Shown piece by piece: positions 1 to 7,112 of a stretch of 8,889 nucleotides of DNA. The notes beneath the pieces were generated by a model. It did no database searches, was not told the origin of the DNA, and saw only the letters and a list, made by a program, of their open reading frames with translations. Where the stretch lies: positions 1-8,889 of the forward strand of contig URQR01000078.1 of the NCBI GenBank assembly GCA_900550065.1. Reading direction: 5' to 3'. Position 1 is the first letter of the stretch. Each line of letters opens with the position of its first letter. This stretch comes from an uncultured Eubacteriales bacterium. Lineage in GTDB: Bacteria; Bacillota; Clostridia; UBA1381; UMGS1253. Both the position numbers and the translations under genes were made by a program.

Positions 1-1
1 G

Positions 2-418
2 GCGGGGTTCGGCGTTGCGGCGGCGATGGCGGCGGAGCAGATGGAGCGGAGTTATGCCCATGTACAAATGTTAAAAGAGCGGCTCCAGTGCGGTATTTTG
101 GATAAGATTGGACAAGTCGTGGTCAACGGCGGCGGGGAATTGCTGCCTTATATTTTAAATGTTTCGTTTTTGGGCGTGAAGGCGGAAATTTTACTTCACG
201 CGCTTGAGAGCAGGGGGATTTACGTTTCGACGGGGTCGGCCTGTTCATCTAACGCGCCAGCGCCGAGCCGGACGCTTCTGGCGATGGGGAAAAACAAAAA
301 AGAGATTGAAGGCGCGGTGCGGTTCAGCTTTTCGCGCGAAAATACGGCTGAAGAAATTGATTATACGATTGAAACACTCTTGCGCGAGGTGGCAGAAATC
401 CGAAAATATGTAAGATAG
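2..418 (+). CDS. Cysteine desulfurase (NifS/IscS-like), 3' part only
   Basis: This is the C-terminal part (about 138 residues) of a PLP-dependent class V aminotransferase-fold cysteine desulfurase. The reading frame is open from the window edge, so the PLP-binding lysine lies outside. The visible part carries the active-site cysteine loop STGSACSS (Cys codon at 242–244), which accepts the sulfur of L-cysteine as a persulfide. It also shows the family-typical tail with RFSFSRENTAEEID at about 320–360. The loop continues NAPAPSR where many homologues have a Gly/Ser-rich stretch, a minor variation. The stop TAG (416–418) touches the next gene, thiI. A desulfurase directly before thiI is common in Bacillota (NifZ–ThiI in Bacillus subtilis), so I infer it is the dedicated sulfur donor for ThiI rather than the general Fe–S desulfurase. 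Family call is firm; the exact paralogue is inferred from context. Confidence 0.93.
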   Translation, partial: AGFGVAAAMAAEQMERSYAHVQMLKERLQCGILDKIGQVVVNGGGELLPYILNVSFLGVKAEILLHALESRGIYVSTGSACSSNAPAPSRTLLAMGKNKKEIEGAVRFSFSRENTAEEIDYTIETLLREVAEIRKYVR

Positions 419-441
419 TGCTGAAAGGAATTGGCGTTGAT

Positions 442-1614
442 ATGAAGGAAATTGTACTTGTGAAATATGGAGAAATCATCTTAAAGGGCTTAAACCGCCC
501 GGTGTTTGAAAATATATTGGTCAAAAATATCAAAACTGCGCTCAAGCCGCTCGGCGAGGTCAGCGTGACGCGCGCGCAGGCGGCGGTCTATATCGACCCG
601 GCGGACGGCGTCGACATCGACGAGGTATGCGCACGCCTGCAAAAGGTGTTTGGCGTGCTGAGTATTACGCGCGCCTGCGTGGTGGAAAAGGATATCGAAG
701 CGATTAAAAAAGCGGCGGTGGAATACTGCGCGGAAGACGTGCTCGCCGGCGGCTCGTTTAAGGTGGAGGCGAAGCGTGCGGACAAAAAATTTCCGCTTAA
801 ATCACCGCAGATTTGTATGGAGGTCGGCGGCTACATGCACGACCAGATTGAAGGTGCGGTTGTGGACGTAAACAACCCGGGCCATACGGTTATGGTGGAG
901 GTGCGCGACTTTGCGGCGTATGTGTACTGTAAAAAGCTGGCGGGGCAGGGCGGTCTGCCGGTCGGCACGGGCGGGCGCGCGACGCTGCTTTTGTCGGGCG
1001 GAATCGACAGCCCGGTCGCGGGCTACCGCATGGCGAAGCGCGGGCTTGAGCTCGACGCGGTGAACTTTTTCTCCTACCCATATACGAGCGAACGTGCGAA
1101 GGAAAAAGTGATTTCGCTCGCGAAAATTTTGGCGCAGTATAGCGGTCCGCTGCGGCTTCATATCGTGCCGTTTACGGATATCCAGCTTGCGATTCGGGAT
1201 AACTGTCCGGAGGAGCATCTGACGCTTATTATGCGGCGGTTTATGATGAAGATTGCGGAGCGTGTGGCGCGTAAAAACGGCAGCGAAGCGCTGATTACGG
1301 GCGAGAGCCTCGGCCAAGTGGCAAGCCAGACATTGCAGGCACTGCATGTGACCAATTCGGTGGTCGACATGCCGGTGTTTCGGCCTTTGATTGGTATGGA
1401 TAAAGAAGAAATCGTGCGTACGGCGCGCGAGATTGACACGTTTGAAACGTCGATTTTGCCATATGAGGACTGCTGCACGGTGTTTACGCCGAAGCACCCG
1501 ACGACAAAGCCGAAAGTTGAACGGGTAATTCGGTCGGAGTCCGTTCTGGATATCGAGTCGTTAATTGACGAAGCGGTGGCGGGCGTTGAAACAATTGTGG
1601 TAAGACCAGAATAA
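442..1614 (+). CDS. thiI: ThiI, tRNA 4-thiouridine synthase / sulfurtransferase
   Basis: ThiI adenylates uridine 8 of tRNA and inserts sulfur to make 4-thiouridine; in many bacteria it also takes part in thiamine thiazole synthesis. From the ATG at 442 the product is 390 aa, close to the rhodanese-less Gram-positive form (about 400 aa). It shows the N-terminal ferredoxin-like region (about 1–60, MKEIVLVKYGEIILKG), a THUMP domain (about 60–165) and a PP-loop ATPase domain with SGGIDS at residues 185–190. Further conserved stretches are ITGESLGQVASQT at about 285–297 and a YEDCC cysteine pair near 344–345. No C-terminal rhodanese domain is present. An in-frame GTG at 418 overlaps the upstream stop and would add 8 residues. 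I prefer ATG 442 because homologues begin there; the only nearby Shine-Dalgarno is AAGGA (425–429), with a rather long 12-nt spacing. Sulfur probably comes from the adjacent desulfurase. Confidence 0.95.
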   Translation: MKEIVLVKYGEIILKGLNRPVFENILVKNIKTALKPLGEVSVTRAQAAVYIDPADGVDIDEVCARLQKVFGVLSITRACVVEKDIEAIKKAAVEYCAEDVLAGGSFKVEAKRADKKFPLKSPQICMEVGGYMHDQIEGAVVDVNNPGHTVMVEVRDFAAYVYCKKLAGQGGLPVGTGGRATLLLSGGIDSPVAGYRMAKRGLELDAVNFFSYPYTSERAKEKVISLAKILAQYSGPLRLHIVPFTDIQLAIRDNCPEEHLTLIMRRFMMKIAERVARKNGSEALITGESLGQVASQTLQALHVTNSVVDMPVFRPLIGMDKEEIVRTAREIDTFETSILPYEDCCTVFTPKHPTTKPKVERVIRSESVLDIESLIDEAVAGVETIVVRPE

Positions 1615-1635
1615 AAAGAAGGAAGAAACGGAAAA

Positions 1636-2004
1636 ATGAAATATGAAATTGTTACAAAAAACGGAGTAAAAATTGCTCTCGTGACGGGAAACGAGGTTGT
1701 GATTACGGACGCAGCTTCTGCGCTTGACCTTATGATGACAATAAAATATGAAACGGGATGTTCACGAATTGCGATTGAAAAGGCTTGTGTAGATGAACCG
1801 TTTTTTATATTGAGTACACAGTTAGCGGGCGAAATATTGCAAAAATTTATCAATTATCAGGCAAAGCTTGCAATCTATGGCGACTATACCAAGTATACAA
1901 GTAAGCCGCTCAAGGACTTTATCTATGAGAGCAACAAGGGAAACGATTTTTTCTTTGTTGCGACGCAGGACGAAGCAGTGGAAAAGCTTAGTCTTGCGGA
2001 ATAA
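1636..2004 (+). CDS. DUF4180 domain protein (unknown function)
   Basis: A 122-aa soluble protein that matches my memory of the DUF4180 family, whose function is not established. Recognisable stretches are SALDLMMTIKYETGCSRI (about residues 28–46), the LAGEILQKFINYQAKLAI segment (about 63–80), YGDYTKYTSKPLKDFIYESN (about 81–100) and FFFVATQDEAVEKL near the C-terminus. It spans the length usual for the family and is intact. There is no signal peptide, membrane segment or nucleotide-binding motif. The start ATG follows AAGGA at 1619–1623 with 12-nt spacing. It lies 21 nt after thiI and 22 nt before cinA on the same strand, so it is likely co-transcribed. Its codons are more AT-rich (aaa, gaa, att, ata) than those of thiI and cinA, which hints that it joined the cluster separately. 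Family assignment is from recognised sequence; no function is claimed. Confidence 0.8.
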   Translation: MKYEIVTKNGVKIALVTGNEVVITDAASALDLMMTIKYETGCSRIAIEKACVDEPFFILSTQLAGEILQKFINYQAKLAIYGDYTKYTSKPLKDFIYESNKGNDFFFVATQDEAVEKLSLAE

Positions 2005-2026
2005 AACGATAGGAAGTGGATGTAAG

Positions 2027-3264
2027 ATGGTAGCGGAAATTATAGCAGTCGGAACAGAGCTGCTGCTCGGCGAAATTTTAAATTCGGATTCACAGTTTTT
2101 GGCGCAGGAGCTGTCAAAGCTGGGGATTGATGTGTTTTACCAGACAGTGGTGGGCGACAACGAGGCACGGCTCACGCAGACGATTCAAACGGCGCTGTCG
2201 CGCTCCGATTTGGTTATCACGTCGGGCGGACTCGGGCCGACGCACGACGATATTACAAAGGAAACGCTTGCGGCGGCGATGGGCGTGGAGATGAAGCTCG
2301 ACGAGGCATGCCTTCGCGACATGGAGGCATATTTTGCGCGGTTAAACCGTCCTATGGCGCAGGTCAATGTCAAGCAGGCGGTTATGCCGGTCGGTTGCAC
2401 TGTGCTCAAAAACAACAACGGAACCGCGCCGGCGGTATCATTGAAAAGGATGGTAAGATTGCGATTTTTCTGCCCGGCCCGCCGAACGAGATTGTGCCGA
2501 TGTATCACGAGAGCGTCGCGCCGTACTTGGCCGCAAAGTCGGAGGAGATTCTGTTTTCCAAAACGCTGCGCATTATTGGGATTGGCGAGTCGAGCGTAGA
2601 GGAAAAGCTGTCCGATTTTATGCGCGCCTCGACAAATCCGACCGTTGCGCCGTACGCAAAGACGGATGAGGTAACGCTGCGGATTACGGCAAAGTGCAAA
2701 AGCGAAGACGAGGCGGCCGCGCTGATTGCGCCGGCAGAGGAGAAAATTCGCGCGGTGCTGGGCGATGCGGTATACGGCGTGGGCGACGACACGATTTTTG
2801 CTGCAGTGTGCCGTCTGTTAAAAGAAAAGAATATGAAAATTGCCTTTGCGGAAAGCTGTACGGGCGGTTTGTTGGCGGAAAAGCTGACAAGCGTACCCGG
2901 CGCGTCCGAAGTGCTGGAGCAGAGCTTTGTCACGTATTCGGTGCGTGCAAAACATGACCTGCTGGGTGTCAACGAAGTTGCGCTCAGCGAGTTCGGCGCG
3001 GTAAGCGAGCAGGTGGCGTGCGCTATGGCGGAGGGTGTGAAAAAACGCAGCAGCGCGGATATTGGTGTCAGTGTGACGGGTGTTGCCGGCCCGGACAGCG
3101 ACGAAAAGGGCAATCCGGTCGGGCTGGTCTATGTCGGAGTAGCGGGGACAAACGGAACAGAGGTAAAAAAGTTTACCTTTGCCGGAAGCCGGGAGCGGAT
3201 TCGGACGCGTGCGTGCGTGAACGCTTACGCTGCGCTGCGCGATTATTTGATGAAACGCTCGTAA
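2027..3264 (+). pseudogene. cinA: CinA (competence/damage-inducible protein, NMN amidase), frameshifted
   Basis: CinA joins an N-terminal MoaB-like (molybdopterin-binding/COG1058) domain to a C-terminal PncC domain that deamidates nicotinamide mononucleotide in pyridine-nucleotide salvage. The N-terminal half starts at ATG 2027 (RBS AGGAAG at 2011–2016) with VGTELLLGEILNSDSQ and SGGLGPTHDD (residues 66–75). Near base 2431 the frame must move by -1: the conserved NGTAP codons end at 2431, and the continuation GGIIEKDGK then LPGPPNE reads from 2431 in the other frame. Adding one base there, most simply a G in the CCGGC, yields 412 aa, about the normal family length. The PncC domain carries SCTGG at 2854–2868 and VTGVAGPDSDEKGNPVG further on, and is intact. 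As written, the first frame stops at 2599 after 190 aa. This is either a true disruption or a one-base sequence error; otherwise both halves look well conserved, favouring a recent event or an error. Confidence 0.88.
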
Positions 3265-3278
3265 TGTGTAAGTTTTGG

Positions 3279-3307
3279 TTGACAGGGGAGAGAAAAAAAG
3301 GTATAAT
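3279..3307 (+). promoter_or_regulatory. recA promoter, sigma-A type, consensus hexamers
   Basis: A TTGACA -35 box at 3279–3284 and a TATAAT -10 box at 3302–3307 are separated by exactly 17 nt. Both hexamers match the housekeeping sigma consensus completely. The -35 begins 14 nt after the cinA stop codon, and transcription would start at about 3313–3315, some 30 nt before the recA ATG. This makes recA independent of any upstream operon promoter. A promoter this strong fits one held down by a repressor (see the adjoining LexA-type box). Confidence 0.88.
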
Positions 3308-3313
3308 ACAAAC

Positions 3314-3327
3314 AGAACATTCGTTTG
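3314..3327 (+). promoter_or_regulatory. LexA/DinR-type SOS box at the recA start site
   Basis: The 14-mer contains GAAC (3315–3318), four bases, then GTTT (3323–3326). It matches the Bacillus/Clostridium SOS-box consensus CGAAC-RNRY-GTTYC/G at about 11 or 12 of 14 positions; the first base is A instead of C and one central purine is T. It sits just after the -10 hexamer, across the expected transcription start, where bound LexA would block RNA polymerase. The recA context makes the assignment strong; binding itself is inferred. Confidence 0.75.
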
Positions 3328-3345
3328 TGAAAGTGGGGTACACAT

Positions 3346-4401
3346 ATGGCTGAAGCAACATCGGAAAAGAGAAAGGCGCTTGACGCCGCGCTGACGGGGA
3401 TTCGCAAGCAGTTCGGTGAAGGCTCGATCATGAAGCTGGGCGAGAGTGCGAAGACGAATATAGACGTGATTCCAACCGGGTCGATGAGCCTTGATTTAGC
3501 GCTCGGAATCGGTGGTTTGCCACGCGGCAGAATCGTGGAGATTTATGGGCCGGAGTCGTCCGGCAAAACAACGCTGACGTTGCATGTCGTTGCGGAAGCG
3601 CAGAAGCTTGGCGGCGAGGTGGCGTTTATCGACGCGGAGCATGCGCTCGACCCGGAATATGCGAAGCATCTCGGCGTTGATATTGACAATTTACTCGTGG
3701 CGCAGCCCGATACGGGCGAACAGGCGCTCGAAATTATGGAGGCGCTGGTGCGCAGCGGTGCAATTGATGTTGTTGTGGTTGACTCTGTTGCCGCGCTTGT
3801 GCCGCGCGCGGAAATTGACGGCGAGATGGGCGATTCGCACGTCGGACTGCACGCGCGTCTGATGTCGCAGGCGCTGCGTAAATTAGCGGGTATTTTGAAC
3901 AAATCGAACACAATTGCGATTTTTATCAACCAGCTTCGTGAGAAGGTTGGCGTGATTTATGGAAATCCGGAGACGACGACGGGCGGGCGTGCGCTCAAGT
4001 TCTACGCGTCTGTGCGCCTTGACATCCGCAGGATTGAGGCAATCAAGAATGGGTCGGAGATTATTGGCAACCGCACGCGCGTAAAGGTTGTAAAGAACAA
4101 GGTTGCGCCGCCGTTTAAAGAGGCGGAGTTTGATATTCTGTATGGGCAGGGCATTTCAAAAGAGGGAAATATCCTTGACGTCGCGACTTCCTTTGATATT
4201 ATCCAGAAGAGCGGCTCGTGGTTTTCCTACAATGGCGAGCGGCTTGGGCAGGGGCGTGACAATGTGCGCAAGTATATGATTGAAAACCCTGATTTTACGG
4301 CAGATATTGAGGCGCAAATCCGCGAAAAACTCAATGTTGCGCAGACGGAGCGTATTGATGGCGAGGATGTGACCCCGCTTGGCAAACCGCCGAAAAAGTA
4401 A
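3346..4401 (+). CDS. recA: RecA recombinase
   Basis: RecA forms ATP-dependent filaments on single-stranded DNA, carries out homologous strand exchange and, as the SOS co-protease, triggers LexA self-cleavage. The 351-aa product has the expected length. Visible features are the short N-terminal helix with AL..IRKQFGEGSIM (1–29), Walker A GPESSGKT (68–75), the catalytic glutamate in FIDAEHALD (E98), Walker B DVVVVDS (141–147), loop L1 around 158–170 (EIDGEMGDSHVG), and FINQLREKVGVIYGNPETT (193–211) with the Q196 switch residue and the start of loop L2. The C-terminal domain ends in a short tail that mixes acidic residues with a basic KPPKK end. The start ATG follows a modest AGTGGGG (3332–3338), spaced 7 nt. 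It lies downstream of cinA, a common Bacillota order. No recX follows; a DEDDh exonuclease gene begins 24 nt after the stop instead. Confidence 0.98.
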   Translation: MAEATSEKRKALDAALTGIRKQFGEGSIMKLGESAKTNIDVIPTGSMSLDLALGIGGLPRGRIVEIYGPESSGKTTLTLHVVAEAQKLGGEVAFIDAEHALDPEYAKHLGVDIDNLLVAQPDTGEQALEIMEALVRSGAIDVVVVDSVAALVPRAEIDGEMGDSHVGLHARLMSQALRKLAGILNKSNTIAIFINQLREKVGVIYGNPETTTGGRALKFYASVRLDIRRIEAIKNGSEIIGNRTRVKVVKNKVAPPFKEAEFDILYGQGISKEGNILDVATSFDIIQKSGSWFSYNGERLGQGRDNVRKYMIENPDFTADIEAQIREKLNVAQTERIDGEDVTPLGKPPKK

Positions 4402-4425
4402 GAACAGTGAGAAGGTAACAGTTTG

Positions 4426-5370
4426 ATGGAATATGTCATTTTGGACCTTGAATGGAACCAGCCCGTGTCAAAAAACAGTTATCCGTATTTGAGCATAGGC
4501 GACAGGATGTCGAACGAGATTATCCAGATTGGGGCCTACAAGGTTTCGGAGGAAATGAAAATAACGGACAGCTTTTGCACCTATGTGCGGCCGAAGTATT
4601 ATAAAAAGCTCAACAGCGTTGTAAAGCGTCTCACAAATATCAATAAGGAAGAAGTGCGGGCCGGTAAAGATTTTATTGAGGCTGCCGCGCTTTTTCGCGC
4701 GTGGTGTCCGCCGGGAGCAACCGTGTTTACGTGGGGGAGCGACGACGTGTATGTCATGAAGCAAAATCTTGAGTTTTATGGGATTGATGCGTCGTTTATC
4801 AGCCGGTGGTACGATTTACAGGTGATTTTTTCGACGCAGTATTTGGGCGAGCGGTCGCAAAAATCGCTGAGCTTTGCGATGGAATATTTTAATATAAAAG
4901 AAGATGAAAATAAACAATTACATGACGCGCTCGACGACGCCTACTACACAGCACAGATTTTTATGCGCCATGATATTGCTGCGTGTTTGCCGGCGTACCC
5001 GGCGACGAGCTGTTTCCGTGTGCTGTGCAGCGAGCTGTCGGATACGGAATATGGAGCGTTTTACTCAAAAAAGAAGGCAATGGCGGACAAGGCGGTGTCC
5101 CGCGTGCTGTGTCCGGAATGCGGCGGCGAGCTTGTAAAACATGATACGTGGCTGTCACAGAACGGGAAATATGTCTGTGTTGCGACGTGCAGCGAGCATG
5201 GGGAGTTTGTGTCGCGTGTAAAGCTGAACAAACACTTGGACGGGAAGTTTTACGTCAATAAGGTGACGAGAAAAGAGGGCGAGCAGGTGCGCGCGGCGAT
5301 TAAAGAAAAATGTGCTGCGCAAAAGGTGAACACAAAACGGAAAAAGCCCAAAAAGGTAAAAGTTGTATAG
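4426..5370 (+). CDS. DEDDh 3'-5' exonuclease family protein with C-terminal Cys/His cluster
   Basis: A 314-aa protein of the RNase T/DnaQ-like (DEDDh) exonuclease fold, which removes nucleotides from 3' ends of DNA or RNA with two metal ions. All core acids are seen: D7 and E9 in VILDLEWN (ExoI), D106/D107 in WGSDD (ExoII), and H166 with D171 in LHDALDDA (ExoIII, HxxxxD). Residues 1–185 resemble the KapD-like/sporulation-inhibitor branch. Residues 225–270 add CPEC (229–232), C251 and CSEH (255–258), a CxxC…CxxH pattern that could bind zinc. A lysine-rich tail (about 299–312) may contact nucleic acid. I choose ATG 4426 with RBS GAAGGT (4411–4416) over the preceding in-frame TTG at 4423. It lies 24 nt after recA without a terminator between them, so it is probably expressed with recA under the SOS-type promoter. 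Substrate (DNA or RNA) cannot be told from sequence. Confidence 0.85.
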   Translation: MEYVILDLEWNQPVSKNSYPYLSIGDRMSNEIIQIGAYKVSEEMKITDSFCTYVRPKYYKKLNSVVKRLTNINKEEVRAGKDFIEAAALFRAWCPPGATVFTWGSDDVYVMKQNLEFYGIDASFISRWYDLQVIFSTQYLGERSQKSLSFAMEYFNIKEDENKQLHDALDDAYYTAQIFMRHDIAACLPAYPATSCFRVLCSELSDTEYGAFYSKKKAMADKAVSRVLCPECGGELVKHDTWLSQNGKYVCVATCSEHGEFVSRVKLNKHLDGKFYVNKVTRKEGEQVRAAIKEKCAAQKVNTKRKKPKKVKVV

Positions 5371-5394
5371 AGAAGTGAGCCGAAATCACACAAG

Positions 5395-5422
5395 CCGCGC
5401 AAGAAAATTGCGCGGTTTTTTT
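5395..5422 (+). terminator. Rho-independent terminator after the recA–exonuclease unit
   Basis: A perfect 8-bp GC-rich stem CCGCGCAA/TTGCGCGG (5395–5402 with 5408–5415) encloses a GAAAA loop and is followed by seven T (5416–5422). It lies 24 nt after the exonuclease stop and closes the left-hand transcription unit. Confidence 0.93.
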
Positions 5423-5505
5423 GCGCCGAAAAACTGTTGTAAAACTGAATAAAAAACGGCTAAAAAAACCGTCAAAAATGAGTGGAAAAACTTTTTAAAA
5501 AGGTA

Positions 5506-5533
5506 TTGACTAATTGAAAAAAACGTTTATACT
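5506..5533 (+). promoter_or_regulatory. Promoter of the MFS transporter gene
   Basis: A TTGACT -35 (5506–5511) and a TATACT -10 (5528–5533) are 16 nt apart, in a strongly A/T-rich gap. The start point would fall near 5540, about 30 nt before the transporter ATG. No clear operator or riboswitch is seen between them. Confidence 0.72.
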
Positions 5534-5568
5534 TAAACTCGCTATCTTTAAAAAGTTGGGGGATTTTT

Positions 5569-6915
5569 ATGCCGGGGTTTTTTAGGAAAATATTTTTTAA
5601 CGAGTCGGAAATCACAGAAAAGCAGTACCGAAATTCCCGTATGTTTTTTATTGTCGAGGCGATGTGCTCGTCTCCGCTTGCAACGCTTGTTTCTGGTTCG
5701 TACCTTGCGGGGCTGTTTTGCTACCTCGGCGCGTCGGAAGCTGTCAGCAGCGTGATTATGTCCGTCGTTGCGCTGGCGGGCTTGGTACAATTTGTCTCGC
5801 CGCTTGTGGCGGAGCGTCTGCACCGCAGGAAGTTAATCTCGACAGCATTTTTTTCGTTTTTTAAGCTGTCGCTGGCCTTTATCATGTTTACTCCCATGCT
5901 GTTTGAAAATAAGCTCGTTGCGTTGGCGGTCGCCGCGTCGCTTTATTTAGCGGGTCATTTTGCCAATGCTTTTGTGACGCCGATGTATTCGGTGTGGCTT
6001 GTCAGCCTGCTGCCGGAGCAGGTGCGGGGGAAATACTTCGGAATAAAGGATGCATTTACGAACATTTCCTGCGCTGTTCTGTCTTACATAGGCGGTATGA
6101 TTCTTGACGTATATACGAAAACGGGCGACCAAAGGAGGGGCTTGTGGGGCGTAGGCGTGCTTGTACTGGTGCTTGCATTAATTAATATTTCTTGCTTTCT
6201 GCCTGTGCGCGAGCCGATTATAGAGGAAGAAAAGAAAAAAATCAATCTGAAGGATATTTTTACAAAGCCTTTTAAAAACGCGCAATTCCGGCCTGTGCTC
6301 GTGATTAATATCCTATACCAATCCGCGCTGTATCTATCAACTGCGTTTTTTGCAATTTTTCAGGTGTCGCGGATGGGACTGAGCTATGAGCTGATCGGCC
6401 TGACGACATGTGTAAATATTGGGCTGCGTACTCTGCTCTCGCCCGTATGGGGAAACATTGCGAGCAAGTACTCGTGGTTTCGGTCGACGCGTTATTCCTT
6501 TTTAGCATGGGCTTTAAGTATGTTTGTCTATGTATTTATGACAAAGGAAAATGTACTTTGGATGATATGGGTTGCGACGGTGATTTCCGCGGTTGCGTGG
6601 GCGGGGATTGGACTTTCGCTGTTCGGGTTGCAATTTGACCTTGCGCCGAAGCAAAACACAAGCATCTATATTTCCTGTAACAGTGCGATGGCCGGGGTTG
6701 TCGGGTTTTTGTCGAGCCTTGCAGGAGCGGCGTTTATCGGTTTTACAAACGGGTATTCGTTTCATATTGGGTCCTTAGAAATCTGTGATATGCAATTATT
6801 GTTTATCGCCTCCACGCTGATTAGTATGCTCTGCATATGGTATATTAGGCGGCTGGAAAAGCGCATGAAACGCAAAAAGGCAGAAGAACGGAATGTAGAG
6901 CCTGCTTTGGTTTAG
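5569..6915 (+). CDS. MFS-type membrane transporter
   Basis: A 448-aa integral membrane protein with the layout of the major facilitator superfamily. There are about 12 hydrophobic segments in two halves (roughly residues 27–210 and 241–425), joined by a charged central loop (213–240, EEEKKKINLKD). An Arg/His-rich cytoplasmic turn AERLHRRKL (81–89) sits in the place of the MFS 2–3 loop. A conserved-looking PEQVRGKYFGIKDAF (149–163) resembles the loop before TM5 in many uncharacterised clostridial MFS proteins, and the C-terminus is basic and cytoplasmic (RRLEKRMKRKKAE). The substrate is not evident. The start ATG follows GGGGGA (5558–5563) at a good distance. The gene is flanked by its own promoter and terminator, so it is monocistronic, and it has no neighbour that suggests a substrate. 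Confidence 0.85.
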   Translation: MPGFFRKIFFNESEITEKQYRNSRMFFIVEAMCSSPLATLVSGSYLAGLFCYLGASEAVSSVIMSVVALAGLVQFVSPLVAERLHRRKLISTAFFSFFKLSLAFIMFTPMLFENKLVALAVAASLYLAGHFANAFVTPMYSVWLVSLLPEQVRGKYFGIKDAFTNISCAVLSYIGGMILDVYTKTGDQRRGLWGVGVLVLVLALINISCFLPVREPIIEEEKKKINLKDIFTKPFKNAQFRPVLVINILYQSALYLSTAFFAIFQVSRMGLSYELIGLTTCVNIGLRTLLSPVWGNIASKYSWFRSTRYSFLAWALSMFVYVFMTKENVLWMIWVATVISAVAWAGIGLSLFGLQFDLAPKQNTSIYISCNSAMAGVVGFLSSLAGAAFIGFTNGYSFHIGSLEICDMQLLFIASTLISMLCIWYIRRLEKRMKRKKAEERNVEPALV

Positions 6916-7036
6916 CGATGATTTTATTAATATGGTAAAAGATATAAAAAAGAAGCAGGTCTATTCGATCCGCTTCTTTTTTTGTTTTGTTTGATACCTT
7001 GCTGTTCTTTTCTTCAGAGAGCGTTATTAATATCAT
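6845..7036 (-). CDS. Possible small ORF (63 aa) with strong RBS, antisense to the transporter 3' end; doubtful
   Basis: I do not recognise this product. It is listed because its start is unusually well equipped: ATG (7034–7036, minus strand) is preceded by GAGGTGA (minus strand, 7045–7051) with 8-nt spacing and by a good promoter at 7058–7086. The peptide begins MILITLSEEKNSK, is Lys-rich at first, then has a hydrophobic patch LLLFYIFYHI and ends SCAFPAA. Against it: the frame runs through a hairpin that looks like a working terminator (6946–6983), and its last third is the reverse complement of the transporter coding end. Translation may therefore be limited to the first 20–30 codons, or this may be a gene remnant or a leader of a small RNA. 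Confidence 0.22.
   Translation of the reverse strand: MILITLSEEKNSKVSNKTKKEADRIDLLLFYIFYHINKIIAKPKQALHSVLLPFCVSCAFPAA
6946..6983. terminator. Terminator after the transporter gene, probably bidirectional
   Basis: The stem AGAAGC (6951–6956) pairs with GCTTCT (6972–6977). It is extended by an inner GG/CC pair (with A6957 bulged) and by outer A/T pairs: A-run 6946–6950, T-run 6977–6983. The T-run serves the + strand transporter transcript. On the minus strand the A-run reads as a T-run, so it can also stop the transcript from the orphan minus promoter at 7058–7086, giving an RNA of about 100 nt. Confidence 0.82.
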
Positions 7037-7057
7037 AGGATATATCACCTCATTACA

Positions 7058-7086
7058 ATTATATCGTATTTAGTTTATCAATTCAA
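7058..7086 (-). promoter_or_regulatory. Orphan minus-strand promoter
   Basis: Read on the minus strand, TTGAAT (7081–7086) and TATAAT (7058–7063) are 17 nt apart. The start point would be near 7050, immediately followed by a strong Shine-Dalgarno GAGGTGA and an ATG at 7036. No established gene lies downstream on that strand before the terminator at 6946–6983. Confidence 0.55.
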
Positions 7087-7112
7087 ACTAAAAAACGAGG
7101 AACTGGAGAAAT

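Noticed and set aside
802..1497. Minus-strand 231-codon open frame opposite thiI
   Set aside because: It is the reverse complement of the conserved ThiI domains, has Arg/His-rich composition typical of a shadow frame, and has no RBS.
1158..1853. Minus-strand 231-codon open frame across thiI and the DUF4180 gene
   Set aside because: It overlaps two genes with strong family matches, has no RBS or recognisable motif, and its low-complexity Ser/Thr/Ile composition fits a shadow.
2407..2431. Programmed -1 frameshifting in cinA at C-AAA-AAC (2407–2413)
   Set aside because: The site is not a true X-XXY-YYZ heptamer. Shifting there would destroy the conserved NGTAP motif, which reads normally to 2431. 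CinA is not known to use frameshifting.
2505..3113. Minus-strand 202-codon open frame opposite the C-terminal half of cinA
   Set aside because: Shadow of the conserved PncC domain; no start signals.
5456..5472. Small hairpin ACGG/CCGT in the gap before the transporter gene
   Set aside because: Only a 4-bp stem with a long A-rich loop and no T-run on the + strand; too weak to call a terminator or regulatory RNA.
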